From Nocardioides alcanivorans (GTDB taxonomy: Bacteria; Actinomycetota; Actinomycetes; Propionibacteriales; Nocardioidaceae), in NCBI RefSeq assembly GCF_021555175.1, contig NZ_JAKGRW010000048.1:1-47666 (forward strand): a stretch of DNA of 47,666 nucleotides, written 5' to 3'. Both the position numbers and the translations under genes were made by a program. Of this stretch, positions 8,797 to 16,531 are shown one piece after another (position 1 is the stretch's first letter; each line of letters begins with the position of its first letter). The notes beneath the pieces were generated by a model. It searched no databases and was not told the origin of the DNA. It saw nothing but the letters and a program-made list of their open reading frames with translations.

Positions 8797-9591
8797 ATGG
8801 CCGAGACGACCCCCACCCCCAGCGACCGGATGCCCGCTCTCTACATCGGTCACGGAGCACCTCCGTTGCTCGATGACCCACTGTGGTCGGGCCAGCTGGC
8901 TGCCTGGGCCGCTCGCCTCCCCCGCCCGAAGGGGATCCTGATCGTGAGCGCCCACTGGGAGTCGGCCCCGCTGAGCCTCACTGCTTCCGAGGCGCCCCTC
9001 GTCTATGACTTCGGAGGATTCGCAGAGAAGTACTACCGGATGACCTACACGACGCCGGACTCCACGGCGCTCGCTGCCAAGGTCGCCTCACTCATGCCCA
9101 GGACCGAGCCGGTCCACCAGCACACCTCCCGCGGTCTCGACCACGGCGCCTGGGTGCCGCTGAAGATCATGTACCCCGCCGCCGACATCCCCGTCGTACA
9201 GATGTCGCTGCCCACGCACGATCCCTACAAACTGCTCGGCATCGGCATGCGCCTGCGCGCCCTGCGCGACGAGGGCATTCTCGTCATCGGCTCGGGCTTC
9301 CTGACCCACGGCCTGCCGTTCCTCACCGACTGGTCGCTCGACGCCAAGGCCCCGACCTGGTCGAAGGAGTTCGACCTCTGGGCCGCCGAGGCGATCAGCA
9401 AGGGCGACGTCGATGAGCTCGCCCAATTCAAGCAACGCGCCCCGGGCATGCCCTACGCCCACCCGACCGTCGAGCACTACAGCCCGCTCTTCATCACCCT
9501 CGGCGTGGCCACCAAGAGCGACGAACCCGCCGACCAACTGGTCGACGGGTTCTGGATGGGGCTGTCCAAGCGCTCGCTCCAGGTCGCCTGA
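8797..9591 (+). CDS. LigB-family extradiol dioxygenase (DODA/YgiD type)
   Basis: 264 aa, the usual length for class III extradiol dioxygenases of the 4,5-DOPA dioxygenase type. Likely Fe(II) ligands and catalytic histidines are YIGHGAPP, SAHWES, LDHGAWVPL and SGFLTHGL. Such proteins open catechol rings next to a hydroxyl. The physiological substrate in actinobacteria is often unknown. In-frame ATGs exist at 8758, 8779 and 8797. I chose 8797 because alignable sequence starts there and CATCAT sits 6 nt before it. A palindromic candidate operator lies upstream, and a strong hairpin follows the stop. Confidence 0.85.
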   Translation: MAETTPTPSDRMPALYIGHGAPPLLDDPLWSGQLAAWAARLPRPKGILIVSAHWESAPLSLTASEAPLVYDFGGFAEKYYRMTYTTPDSTALAAKVASLMPRTEPVHQHTSRGLDHGAWVPLKIMYPAADIPVVQMSLPTHDPYKLLGIGMRLRALRDEGILVIGSGFLTHGLPFLTDWSLDAKAPTWSKEFDLWAAEAISKGDVDELAQFKQRAPGMPYAHPTVEHYSPLFITLGVATKSDEPADQLVDGFWMGLSKRSLQVA

Positions 9592-9606
9592 CCCCCTGAA
9601 ATCACC

Positions 9607-9668
9607 GATCGTCCCTAACAGATTTGTAGTTTTCCAGCCAGAAATCTACAAATCTGTTAGGGACGATC
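9607..9668. repeat. 23-bp-stem hairpin, copy 1, between convergent genes
   Basis: The arms at 9607-9629 and 9646-9668 are perfect reverse complements over 23 bp, with core CCCTAACAGATTTGTAG. After one T.T mismatch the stem continues 4 bp to a CAGCCA loop. It lies between the plus-strand dioxygenase and the minus-strand aldehyde dehydrogenase. A second copy is at 37091-37148. It is less GC-rich than its surroundings. Bidirectional termination is the simplest role; a mobile palindrome is also possible. Confidence 0.9.
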
Positions 9669-9690
9669 CTCCAAGAAAGACGGAGGCGGG

Positions 9691-11259
9691 TCAGCGGATC
9701 CCGAGCTTGCGCATGATGCCCAGGCCCTTGATCTGCTCCTCGACGTTCTTCTCGAAGGGCTTGTCGTCGGGGACCTGCATGACCTGCTTCTTGAGGATGC
9801 CGACGTTCTGGCAGTCGGTGTACTTCAGCAGGCCCTGGTCGCCGTGGCGAGCGCCGACGCCAGACTGCTTGACGCCACCTGACGGCGTGCCCTTCGACGC
9901 GTAGGCCGTCGCGAGGATGTCATTGATGTTGACGTTGCCCGATTCGATGCGCTTGCCGACCCGGATCGCGTTGTCGAGATCCGAACCCCAGACGCTGGCA
10001 TTGAGGCCGTAGTCGGTGTCGTTGGCGAGCCCGATGGCCTCGTCCTCGGTCTGGTAGCGGTGCAGCGCCACGACCGGGCCGAAGGTCTCGGTCACGCCGG
10101 CCAGCATCTCCTTGGTGACCCCCTCAAGGATCGTCGGCTCGAAGAACGCCGGCCCGAGGTCGGGGCGCTCCTTGCCACCGGTCACGACGGTCGCGCCCTT
10201 CTCGACGGCATCCGCGACGTGCGAGGCCACGCGGTCCTTGTGGTCGACACTGATCAGCGAGCCCACGTTGGGACCGAAGTCGTACGCCGCCCCCACGACC
10301 AGCTTCTCGGCGGCTGCCTTGAAGCGCGCCTTGAAGTCGTCGTAGATCGAGTCATGGATGTACATCCGCTCGATGTGCATGCAGATCTGGCCGGTGTTGC
10401 CGAAAGCACCGAAGAGTGCACCCTTGACCGTGTCGTCGAGGTCGGCGTCGGGCAGCACGATCATCGGGTTCTTGCCGCCGAGCTCGAGGCAGGCACCGAT
10501 GAGGTTGCGGCCGGCCCGCTCACCGATCACGCGCCCGGTGTTGGTGGAGCCGGTGAACATCACGTAGTTGGCGTTGTCGATCAAGGTCGGCCCCACGTCG
10601 GGGCCCTCCCCGCAGACCACCTGGAAGAGGCCCTTGGGCAGGCCAGCCTCCTCCAGCAACTGGACGCCGAAGAGCGGCGAGAGCGCCGTCTTGTTGTCGG
10701 GCTTGACCACCACTCCGTTGCCGGCGATCAGCGCCGGGATCGCGTCGGAGATGCCGGTGGCAAAGGGGAAGTTCCACGGCGCGATGATGCCGATGACCCC
10801 CTTCGGGATCCGCACCTCCTGCGACGAGGAGACGACCGGCACCGGCCCCGCGTGCTTCTTGGTGGCGAGCACCTTGGCTGCACGCTTGAGGTAGTAGCCG
10901 GTGACCATGGGTACGTCGAGGGTCTCCTCGAACGCCATCCGCCGGGCCTTGCCCGACTCGACCTGGATCAGGTCGACGATCGTCTCGTTGCGCTGGAGCA
11001 CCAGCGAGTGGAACTTCTTGAAGACCTTGAGGCGCTGCTTGAGCGGCGTGGCCGCCCAGGCCTTCTGCGCCCGACGGGAGGCTGCGAAAGCGGCTTCGAT
11101 GTCTTCGGGCGACGACTGGGGCAGCTCAACCAGCACGTCACCGGTGTAGACCTCGGTGAGCTTCCAGGTGTTGCCGGTCGTTCCCGGCACCCGGGAGACC
11201 AGCTTCTGCAGGAACTCCGGCGTGACGGAGGTGGGACGCTTCAGTTCGGTGACGGTCAT
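9691..11259 (-). CDS. Aldehyde dehydrogenase, succinate-semialdehyde dehydrogenase (GabD2)-like
   Basis: 522 aa. NAD(P)-dependent oxidation of an aldehyde to its acid. The general base Glu is in CLELGGKNP and the catalytic Cys in FGNTGQICMHIERMYI. The Rossmann region and IAPWNFPFATG are intact. It most resembles the GabD2-type succinate-semialdehyde dehydrogenases of actinobacteria, but the neighbour suggests another role. The ATG (11257-11259) overlaps the GMC gene's stop as TGATG, so the two are coupled. The pair could oxidise an alcohol to an aldehyde and then to an acid. An apparent upstream extension of this frame is a shadow of the GMC gene. Confidence 0.88.
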   Translation of the reverse strand: MTVTELKRPTSVTPEFLQKLVSRVPGTTGNTWKLTEVYTGDVLVELPQSSPEDIEAAFAASRRAQKAWAATPLKQRLKVFKKFHSLVLQRNETIVDLIQVESGKARRMAFEETLDVPMVTGYYLKRAAKVLATKKHAGPVPVVSSSQEVRIPKGVIGIIAPWNFPFATGISDAIPALIAGNGVVVKPDNKTALSPLFGVQLLEEAGLPKGLFQVVCGEGPDVGPTLIDNANYVMFTGSTNTGRVIGERAGRNLIGACLELGGKNPMIVLPDADLDDTVKGALFGAFGNTGQICMHIERMYIHDSIYDDFKARFKAAAEKLVVGAAYDFGPNVGSLISVDHKDRVASHVADAVEKGATVVTGGKERPDLGPAFFEPTILEGVTKEMLAGVTETFGPVVALHRYQTEDEAIGLANDTDYGLNASVWGSDLDNAIRVGKRIESGNVNINDILATAYASKGTPSGGVKQSGVGARHGDQGLLKYTDCQNVGILKKQVMQVPDDKPFEKNVEEQIKGLGIMRKLGIR

Positions 11260-12887
11260 CAGAGTTCCTGCCCAAGCACGATCGCGCCGGCCATGTCGCC
11301 GATCATCATCGACGGCGCGTTGGTGTTGCCGCCGATGATGGACGGCATGATCGAGGCGTCGGCGACGCGCAGGCCTTCGACGCCACGGACCTTGAGCTCC
11401 GGGTCGACCACGGCTCGCTCGTCGACGCCCATGCGTACCGAGCCGACCGGGTGGTAGACGGTGCTGACACGTCGCAGCACCTCGTCCTTGAGCTTGTCGC
11501 CGGTGTAGGACGGTCCGGGCTCGTATTCCTCCTTGACGTGCTTGGCGATCGCGGAGTCGGCCATGATCGCGCGGATCATCTCGACGCCCTCGAGCAGCAC
11601 CTTCAGGTCGTCGGGCTCGGAAAGCAGTTTCGGGTCGATGATCGGCGCTGCGAGCGGGTCCGCACTGGCCAGGCGCACCGTGCCGCGCGACTTCGGCCGG
11701 ATCAGCGTGGAGAAGGCCGACAGCGAGGGGCGTTTGTCGGGGCTGAGCCGCACCGGCTCGTCCTGGAAGGGCGGGTAGGACCACGGGATGGCGAAGAGCT
11801 GCAGGTCGGGAGCGGTCGACTGCGACAGGGAGGTGTGCAGGAAGGCACCCGCCTCGAAGACCGAGTGCGCCAGGAAGTTCGAGCCCGGCTTGAAACGATC
11901 CTTGAGGATGCCCTTGCCGAAGTAGAACGGCGTGCTGCGGTGCGGCGAGTTGTCGACCGAGTAGGTCATCGGCACGAACAGGTGGTCGTGCAGATTGTCA
12001 CCGACCGGCAGGTCCGCGACGACGTCGATGCCGTGGCCGCGCAGGTGCCCGGCCGGACCGATCCCGGAGAGCATCAGGATCTGCGGGGAGCCGAAGGCGC
12101 CAGCGGCGAGGATCACCTCGGTGCGCGCCTTCACGATGCGGCGCTGACCGCCCTCCTCGATGACCTCGACGCCCGTCGCCCGGCCGCCCTCGATGACCAC
12201 ACGGGAGACCGTGCCGCCCTGCTGCACCTCGAGCGTCGGCAGCTCCTGCCCGGTCAGATAGCCGCGCGAGGAGCTGAATCGGATCGCTTTGCTGGTGTTC
12301 TCCTGGATGACGTGCATGCCATCCTGGCTCGCCCCGTTGTAGTCGGGGTTGACCGGCACGCCCAGCGCCGAGGCACCGGCCTCGATGAACGTCTTGGCCG
12401 CGTCGCAGATGTCGGGGTTCTCGAGAACCTTGATCGGACCGCCCTTGCCACGGTAGTCGCTCGCGGGGCCGGCCCAGTCCTCCATGCGCTTGTAGGACTT
12501 GAGGACGTCGGCATAGCCCCAGCCCTTGTTGCCCTCGGCCTCCCAGGAGTCGAAGTTCTCCTTGTTGCCGCGCACGTAGATCATGCCGTTGACCGAGCCG
12601 GAACCACCCATCACCTTGCCGCGCGTGGCGACGAGGCGGCGGTCGTTCACATGCTCCTGCGGGCTGAGGTAGTAGCCCCAGTCGAACTTCTTCTTCAGCT
12701 TCGGCTCGCTGTGGATCATCGTGATCATCCCGGGCCGCTTGAACATGATCGACTTGTCGGGACCACCGGCCTCGATCAGGATCACCTGCTTGCCGGCTTC
12801 GGCGAGGCGACCGGCCAGGGCACATCCCGCGGACCCGGCACCGACGATGACGTATTCGGCCTCGTTCGAGTAGGGCTTCTTGGCCAT
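11259..12887 (-). CDS. GMC-family FAD oxidoreductase (choline/alcohol dehydrogenase-like)
   Basis: 542 aa. The N-terminal FAD-binding motif is VIVGAGSAGCALAGRLAEAG, followed by the GMC signature GKVMGGSGSVNGMIYVRG and a second signature GAFGSPQILMLSGIGP. The active-site His is in STVYHPVGSVRMG and the Asn in GGNTNAPSMMIGD. It probably oxidises an alcohol to an aldehyde for the coupled dehydrogenase. ATG at 12885-12887 with GGAGAGG upstream. The promoter region holds a KstR-like motif and a second palindrome, which raises the possibility of sterol or lipid-linked control. The substrate is unproven. Confidence 0.88.
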   Translation of the reverse strand: MAKKPYSNEAEYVIVGAGSAGCALAGRLAEAGKQVILIEAGGPDKSIMFKRPGMITMIHSEPKLKKKFDWGYYLSPQEHVNDRRLVATRGKVMGGSGSVNGMIYVRGNKENFDSWEAEGNKGWGYADVLKSYKRMEDWAGPASDYRGKGGPIKVLENPDICDAAKTFIEAGASALGVPVNPDYNGASQDGMHVIQENTSKAIRFSSSRGYLTGQELPTLEVQQGGTVSRVVIEGGRATGVEVIEEGGQRRIVKARTEVILAAGAFGSPQILMLSGIGPAGHLRGHGIDVVADLPVGDNLHDHLFVPMTYSVDNSPHRSTPFYFGKGILKDRFKPGSNFLAHSVFEAGAFLHTSLSQSTAPDLQLFAIPWSYPPFQDEPVRLSPDKRPSLSAFSTLIRPKSRGTVRLASADPLAAPIIDPKLLSEPDDLKVLLEGVEMIRAIMADSAIAKHVKEEYEPGPSYTGDKLKDEVLRRVSTVYHPVGSVRMGVDERAVVDPELKVRGVEGLRVADASIMPSIIGGNTNAPSMMIGDMAGAIVLGQEL

Positions 12888-12941
12888 GCTGCTACCTCTC
12901 CAGCTCCCGGGTGTGGCACACCCCACACCAATCCCGCCAAC

Positions 12942-12955
12942 TGTAACTTGTTCTA
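12942..12955. promoter_or_regulatory. KstR-like operator motif
   Basis: TGTAACTTGTTCTA fits TnnAACnnGTTnnA, the consensus bound by the TetR-family repressor KstR of sterol catabolism, in both orientations. It lies 55 bp upstream of the GMC gene. The match is exact but the consensus has only eight fixed positions, so chance is possible. Confidence 0.45.
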
Positions 12956-12971
12956 CTTTGTGGTTACAAGA

Positions 12972-12990
12972 CATACCGACCGACGGTATG
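12972..12990. promoter_or_regulatory. Inverted repeat CATACCG-N5-CGGTATG
   Basis: Perfect 7-bp arms around ACCGA, between the divergent GMC and pyridoxal kinase genes. It has the size of a TetR-type operator. It could control the GMC operon together with the KstR-like motif 16 bp away. Confidence 0.45.
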
Positions 12991-13046
12991 GAACTGATTT
13001 CCGGTCCGCGCCGCGTCTTCGCCCGGGCCGGTGGGAGACTGTCGGC

Positions 13047-13898
13047 GTGAAGGTGCTCTCCATCCAGTCCTCGGTCGCCTATGGCCACGTCGGCAACTCC
13101 GCAGCGGTCTTCCCGCTCCAGCGCCTCGGTCACGAGGTCTGGCCGGTCCACACGGTGAACTTCTCCAACCACACCGGGTACGGCGCGTGGCGCGGTCCCC
13201 TGATCGCGGCGGAGGACGTGCGGGACGTGATCACCGGCATCGAGGAACGCGGCGCGCTCGCCGAGGTCGACGTCGTACTCTCGGGCTACCAGGGGGGCGA
13301 GGCGATCGGTGACGTCATCCTCGACGCGGTCGCCCGGGTGAAGGCGGCGAATCCCGATGCGGTCTACGCCTGCGACCCCGTGATGGGCAACGCCAAGAGC
13401 GGCTGCTTCGTCAACCCCGCCATCCCGGTCCTGCTGCGCGAACGAGTCGTGCCGGCAGCCGACATCATCACGCCCAACCAGTTCGAACTCGGTTTCCTCA
13501 CAGACCGCGAGCCAAGGACCCTCGCCGAGATCCTCGAGGCAGCCGACGCCGCTCGCGCGATGGGCCCGAGCACGGTGCTGGTCACCAGCGTCGAGCAGGC
13601 CGAGCGCCCGGCCGACACCATCGAGATGCTCGCCGTCACCCCCGACGGCGCCTGGATCGTGCGGACTCCCCTGCTGCCGATGAAGGCCAACGGCTCCGGC
13701 GACGTGACCGCAGCACTCTTCACCGCCCACTACCGGTCCAGCGGCGATGCCGGCGACGCCCTCGCCCGCACCGTCTCGAGCATCTTCGACCTGCTGCAGA
13801 ACACGCTCGACGCCGGCTCGAAGGAGCTGTTGCTGGTGGAGTCGCAGGAGGCCTACGCGCACCCGCGGCTGCAGTTCCAGGTCTCACGGGTCCGCTGA
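13047..13898 (+). CDS. pdxY: Pyridoxal kinase
   Basis: 283 aa. Phosphorylates pyridoxal to PLP in vitamin B6 salvage. Ribokinase-fold features of PdxY/PdxK are present: the N-terminal SIQSSVAYGHVGNSAAVFPLQ, CDPVMGNAKSGCFV, TPNQFELGFLT and the anion-hole motif KANGSGDVTAAL, where the catalytic Asp is GSGD rather than the more usual GTGD. The GTG start at 13047 is chosen because alignable sequence begins there. GAGACT lies 6 nt upstream, and a GGGAG could also serve as a ribosome site. The reading frame is open far upstream, but that part is antisense to the GMC gene. Confidence 0.92.
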   Translation: MKVLSIQSSVAYGHVGNSAAVFPLQRLGHEVWPVHTVNFSNHTGYGAWRGPLIAAEDVRDVITGIEERGALAEVDVVLSGYQGGEAIGDVILDAVARVKAANPDAVYACDPVMGNAKSGCFVNPAIPVLLRERVVPAADIITPNQFELGFLTDREPRTLAEILEAADAARAMGPSTVLVTSVEQAERPADTIEMLAVTPDGAWIVRTPLLPMKANGSGDVTAALFTAHYRSSGDAGDALARTVSSIFDLLQNTLDAGSKELLLVESQEAYAHPRLQFQVSRVR

Positions 13899-13931
13899 CG
13901 CCCGCAGCGTTCGACCCCTGATCCCGTCGGA

Positions 13932-14002
13932 GCCGGAGACAGGATTTGAACCTGCGACATCCTCTTTACAAGAGAGGCGCTCTACCACTGAGCTACACCG
14001 GC
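13932..14002 (-). tRNA. tRNA-Thr (anticodon TGT)
   Basis: On the minus strand the 71 nt fold as a cloverleaf. The acceptor is GCCGGTG with CTCCGGC (one T.T mismatch), the D arm is GCTC...GAGC, the anticodon stem is CCTCT/AGAGG around loop CTTGTAA (anticodon TGT, codon ACA), and the T arm contains GGTTCGAATCC. CCA is not encoded. The upstream leader carries a -10 TAGGAT (14033-14028 on this strand) and a CGCGGTCACCGCG palindrome at 14007-14019. Confidence 0.93.
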
Positions 14003-14027
14003 GCATCGCGGTGACCGCGACGAGCAA

Positions 14028-14033
14028 ATCCTA
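14028..14033 (-). promoter_or_regulatory. -10 element of the tRNA-Thr gene
   Basis: TAGGAT on the minus strand lies 25 nt before the tRNA 5' end, giving a leader of about 19 nt that contains a 13-bp palindrome. Confidence 0.45.
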
Positions 14034-14048
14034 ACCGGAGCGTTGAGC

Positions 14049-15580
14049 TCACAGGTCCGCGGTGGTCGTCAACGCCGACAGGGGCACCCAGTCGTCGACG
14101 TCGAAACGGCCGTTCGTCTGCAACGTGACGTTCTGCAACCCCGACGGCTGGCCGTTGCGGATCGTGAGGAGGGTGAACTGGGCAGAGCGCCTCAACTTGC
14201 TCCCCACCGCGACGGCGTACGCCGCTCCCCGGACGTCCCGTTGGTGTAGGTGTAGCCCACCCGACCGTTGATGCCGGTGATCTCGTCAGGACCGGTCTGC
14301 ACGTGCACGTGGCCGGCGATGACGAGGTCAGCACAGCCACGCGCAAGTGCGTCGCTGCCCATGTCGTCGTCGTGCACCATCACCAGGTTGACCCGTTCCT
14401 CCTCGGCGCAGGCCACGTTGCCGATGCTGGCGGAGACATCGCCGACGGTCTGCTCGACCGCGTCGCGCCAGGTGCCGAGACCGCTGGAGCGCGGGTCGTT
14501 GCGGGCGATCATCCGCATCCCGCCCGGGCCGTCGAACGCGTCGTGCTCGGCACCCTTCCAGCCTCGCTGCTCCAGATAGGTGCCCACGAAGGTGCCGTGG
14601 TCGTGGTTGCCCTGGACTGCATAGCGGTCGTAGTCCTTGAACGCGCTGTCGAGCGAGTCGAGGGAGAAGGCCTCCCAGGCCTCACCCGTCGACGTGTCGT
14701 CACCGAGGTCGAGCACGGCGGTCGCACCCGCGTTGTCGGCGACCGTACGGATCACCTTGTCCATGCCGATGTTGTCGTGTCGGTCGGAGACGATGACGGC
14801 GACGGTCTCGCCTTCCTGCTTCTCCCGGACGACGACGTCCTCGGCCGCCGCGACCGCGGCCTTGTAGAAGTTCTTGCTGCGGTCATAGGTGTCGACCGCG
14901 CTCATCAGCAGCTTCCGGCTGCCGGTGCTGGTCGCGGTCACTGCCACCTCGACCCGCGCTGCCTCGGAGGGCACGTTGAGGGTGGGCAGGAACTCGGGCA
15001 ACGTCTGCCAGTCGACGTTCCTCGCCTGGATGGCCGTGTCGTCGGCCCAGGGCCGGACGCCCAGCACCACCACCAGAGCCACGACGGCGAAGGCTGCCGA
15101 CCAGCCGGTGATCATCCGCTTGAGGAAGGTCCCCCCGAGCAGCTGATAGCGCCGCTCGCGGCCGATGAGCAACCACAGCATCGGCGGCAGCAACGCCACC
15201 AGCGCAGCCTGGCCGGCAGACGTCAACGCCAGTTGGAACAACGCATCCTTGACGTGGTCGATCTGGGCATCCGGCTGGCTGGCGATGAACGCGTAGCGCT
15301 CCACCATCGCTTCGGGTGTCGCTGCCTCGGTCTTCCCCAGTTGCAGGTCGACGCCGATGAAGGAGTCCGACGGCATCCGCAGGTCCGGCAGGTAGGGCCC
15401 GGTGTGCACCGTGACGAAACGGTCCGTCGTCGGCGACACCACGGTGTCGTGCGAGGCGACCGGGACGACCGTCGACGAGTTGAAGAAGAAGACGATCGAC
15501 AACGGCACAGCCACGATGAACCACGTCAGGCCGTAGCGAGCGGCCTGACGGACCCGGGGCCGGCGCCACCACGAGGTCAT
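14049..15580 (-). CDS. Membrane-anchored metallophosphoesterase (frameshifted)
   Basis: About 510 aa after repair. The N-terminus has membrane segments (LTWFIVAVPLSIVFFF, ALVALLPPMLWLLIG, AAFAVVALVVVLG). The C-terminal domain carries calcineurin-like phosphoesterase motifs: VSDRHDNIGMD, LDLGDDT, VQGNHDHG, MVHDDD and IAGHVHVQTG. Note SDRHDN where SDTHxN would be usual. One G is missing in the run at 14227-14230. The corrected end reads GTSGGAAYAVAVGSKL and runs to a stop at 14049. The start is 3 nt after the rlmB stop, so it is the third gene of cysS-rlmB-MPE. Substrate unknown. Confidence 0.82.
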
Positions 15581-15583
15581 GCG

Positions 15584-16531
15584 TCAGCTCCGGGCCTGCG
15601 CCACCGAGTAGAGAGCGATCGACGCGGCGACACCGGCATTGAGCGACTCGAGTTCGGCAGCCATGGGGATGGAAAGGAGTTGGTCACAGGTCTCGCTGAC
15701 CAGACGTCCGAGGCCCTTGCCCTCGGAGCCCACCACGAGCACGAGCGGACCGGTGGCCAGCTCGAGGTCGGGCAGCGACACGTCACCGTCTGCCGCCAGG
15801 CCGACCACCATGCAGCCGGCCTCCTGGTAGGCCTTCAGCTGGCGGGTCAGGTTGACCGTCTGCGCCACCGGAACCCGAGCGGCGGCACCCGCAGAGGTCT
15901 TCCACGCCGACGCGGTCATGCCCGCAGCACGACGCTCCGGGATCAGGACGCCGTGGGCACCGAAACCACCCGCGGAGCGGATGATCGCGCCGAGGTTGCG
16001 GGGGTCGGTGACCTGGTCGAGCGCCACGATGAGCGGCTTCTCGCCCCGCTCCGCCGCCAACGCGAGCAGGTCGTCGGGGTGGGCGTACTCATAGGCTGGC
16101 ATCCGCGCCGCGAGGCCCTGGTGGACCGCACCCGCGGTGAGCCGGTCGAGCTCGGCGCGCGGCGCCTCCAGCAGGCTGATGCCCTGCTCGGCCGCCAGCT
16201 CGAATGCCTCGCGCAGCCGACCGTCGCGCTCGGCTCCCTCGGCGACGTACAACGTGGTCACCGGCATGTGCGAACGCAGCGCCTCGACGACCGAGTTGCG
16301 CCCGGCGACCCACTCGGAGTCGCCGCCGCGCGACGGCTTGCGGGGTCGGCGCGCGCCCTCCTTCTCGACGCGCTTGGCTGCCTTGTGGGCCTGATGGTAG
16401 GGACGGTCCTTGGCCTTGGGCGTGGGGCCCTTGCCCTCCAGACCACGGCGGACCCGGCCTCCGGATCCTGCCGTCGGGTTGCCCTTGCCGCTCTTGCGAA
16501 TGGCGCCCTTGCGCTGGGAATTGCCGGCCAT
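15584..16531 (-). CDS. rlmB: 23S rRNA (guanosine-2'-O-)-methyltransferase RlmB, SpoU family
   Basis: 315 aa. Transfers methyl from SAM to a 23S rRNA ribose. The three SpoU motifs are present: DQVTDPRNLGAIIRSA, LVVGSEGKGLGRLV and IPMAAELESLNAGVAASIALYS, which form the trefoil-knot active site. A basic extension of about 60 residues (KGPTPKAKDRPYHQAHKAAKR) precedes the substrate-binding domain, as is usual in actinobacterial members. The ATG overlaps the cysS stop as TGATG, giving translational coupling. Confidence 0.93.
   Translation of the reverse strand: MAGNSQRKGAIRKSGKGNPTAGSGGRVRRGLEGKGPTPKAKDRPYHQAHKAAKRVEKEGARRPRKPSRGGDSEWVAGRNSVVEALRSHMPVTTLYVAEGAERDGRLREAFELAAEQGISLLEAPRAELDRLTAGAVHQGLAARMPAYEYAHPDDLLALAAERGEKPLIVALDQVTDPRNLGAIIRSAGGFGAHGVLIPERRAAGMTASAWKTSAGAAARVPVAQTVNLTRQLKAYQEAGCMVVGLAADGDVSLPDLELATGPLVLVVGSEGKGLGRLVSETCDQLLSIPMAAELESLNAGVAASIALYSVAQARS

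Noticed and set aside
11261..13046. Upstream extension of the pyridoxal kinase frame, about 530 codons
   Set aside because: It is antisense to the GMC gene. Homology begins at the GTG at 13047.
12888..13046. Riboswitch or attenuator before pdxY
   Set aside because: The likely -10 is 6 nt before the start, leaving no leader for an RNA element.
13932..14002. tRNA-Thr as an integration (att) site
   Set aside because: No integrase gene and no duplicated tRNA 3' end are visible nearby.
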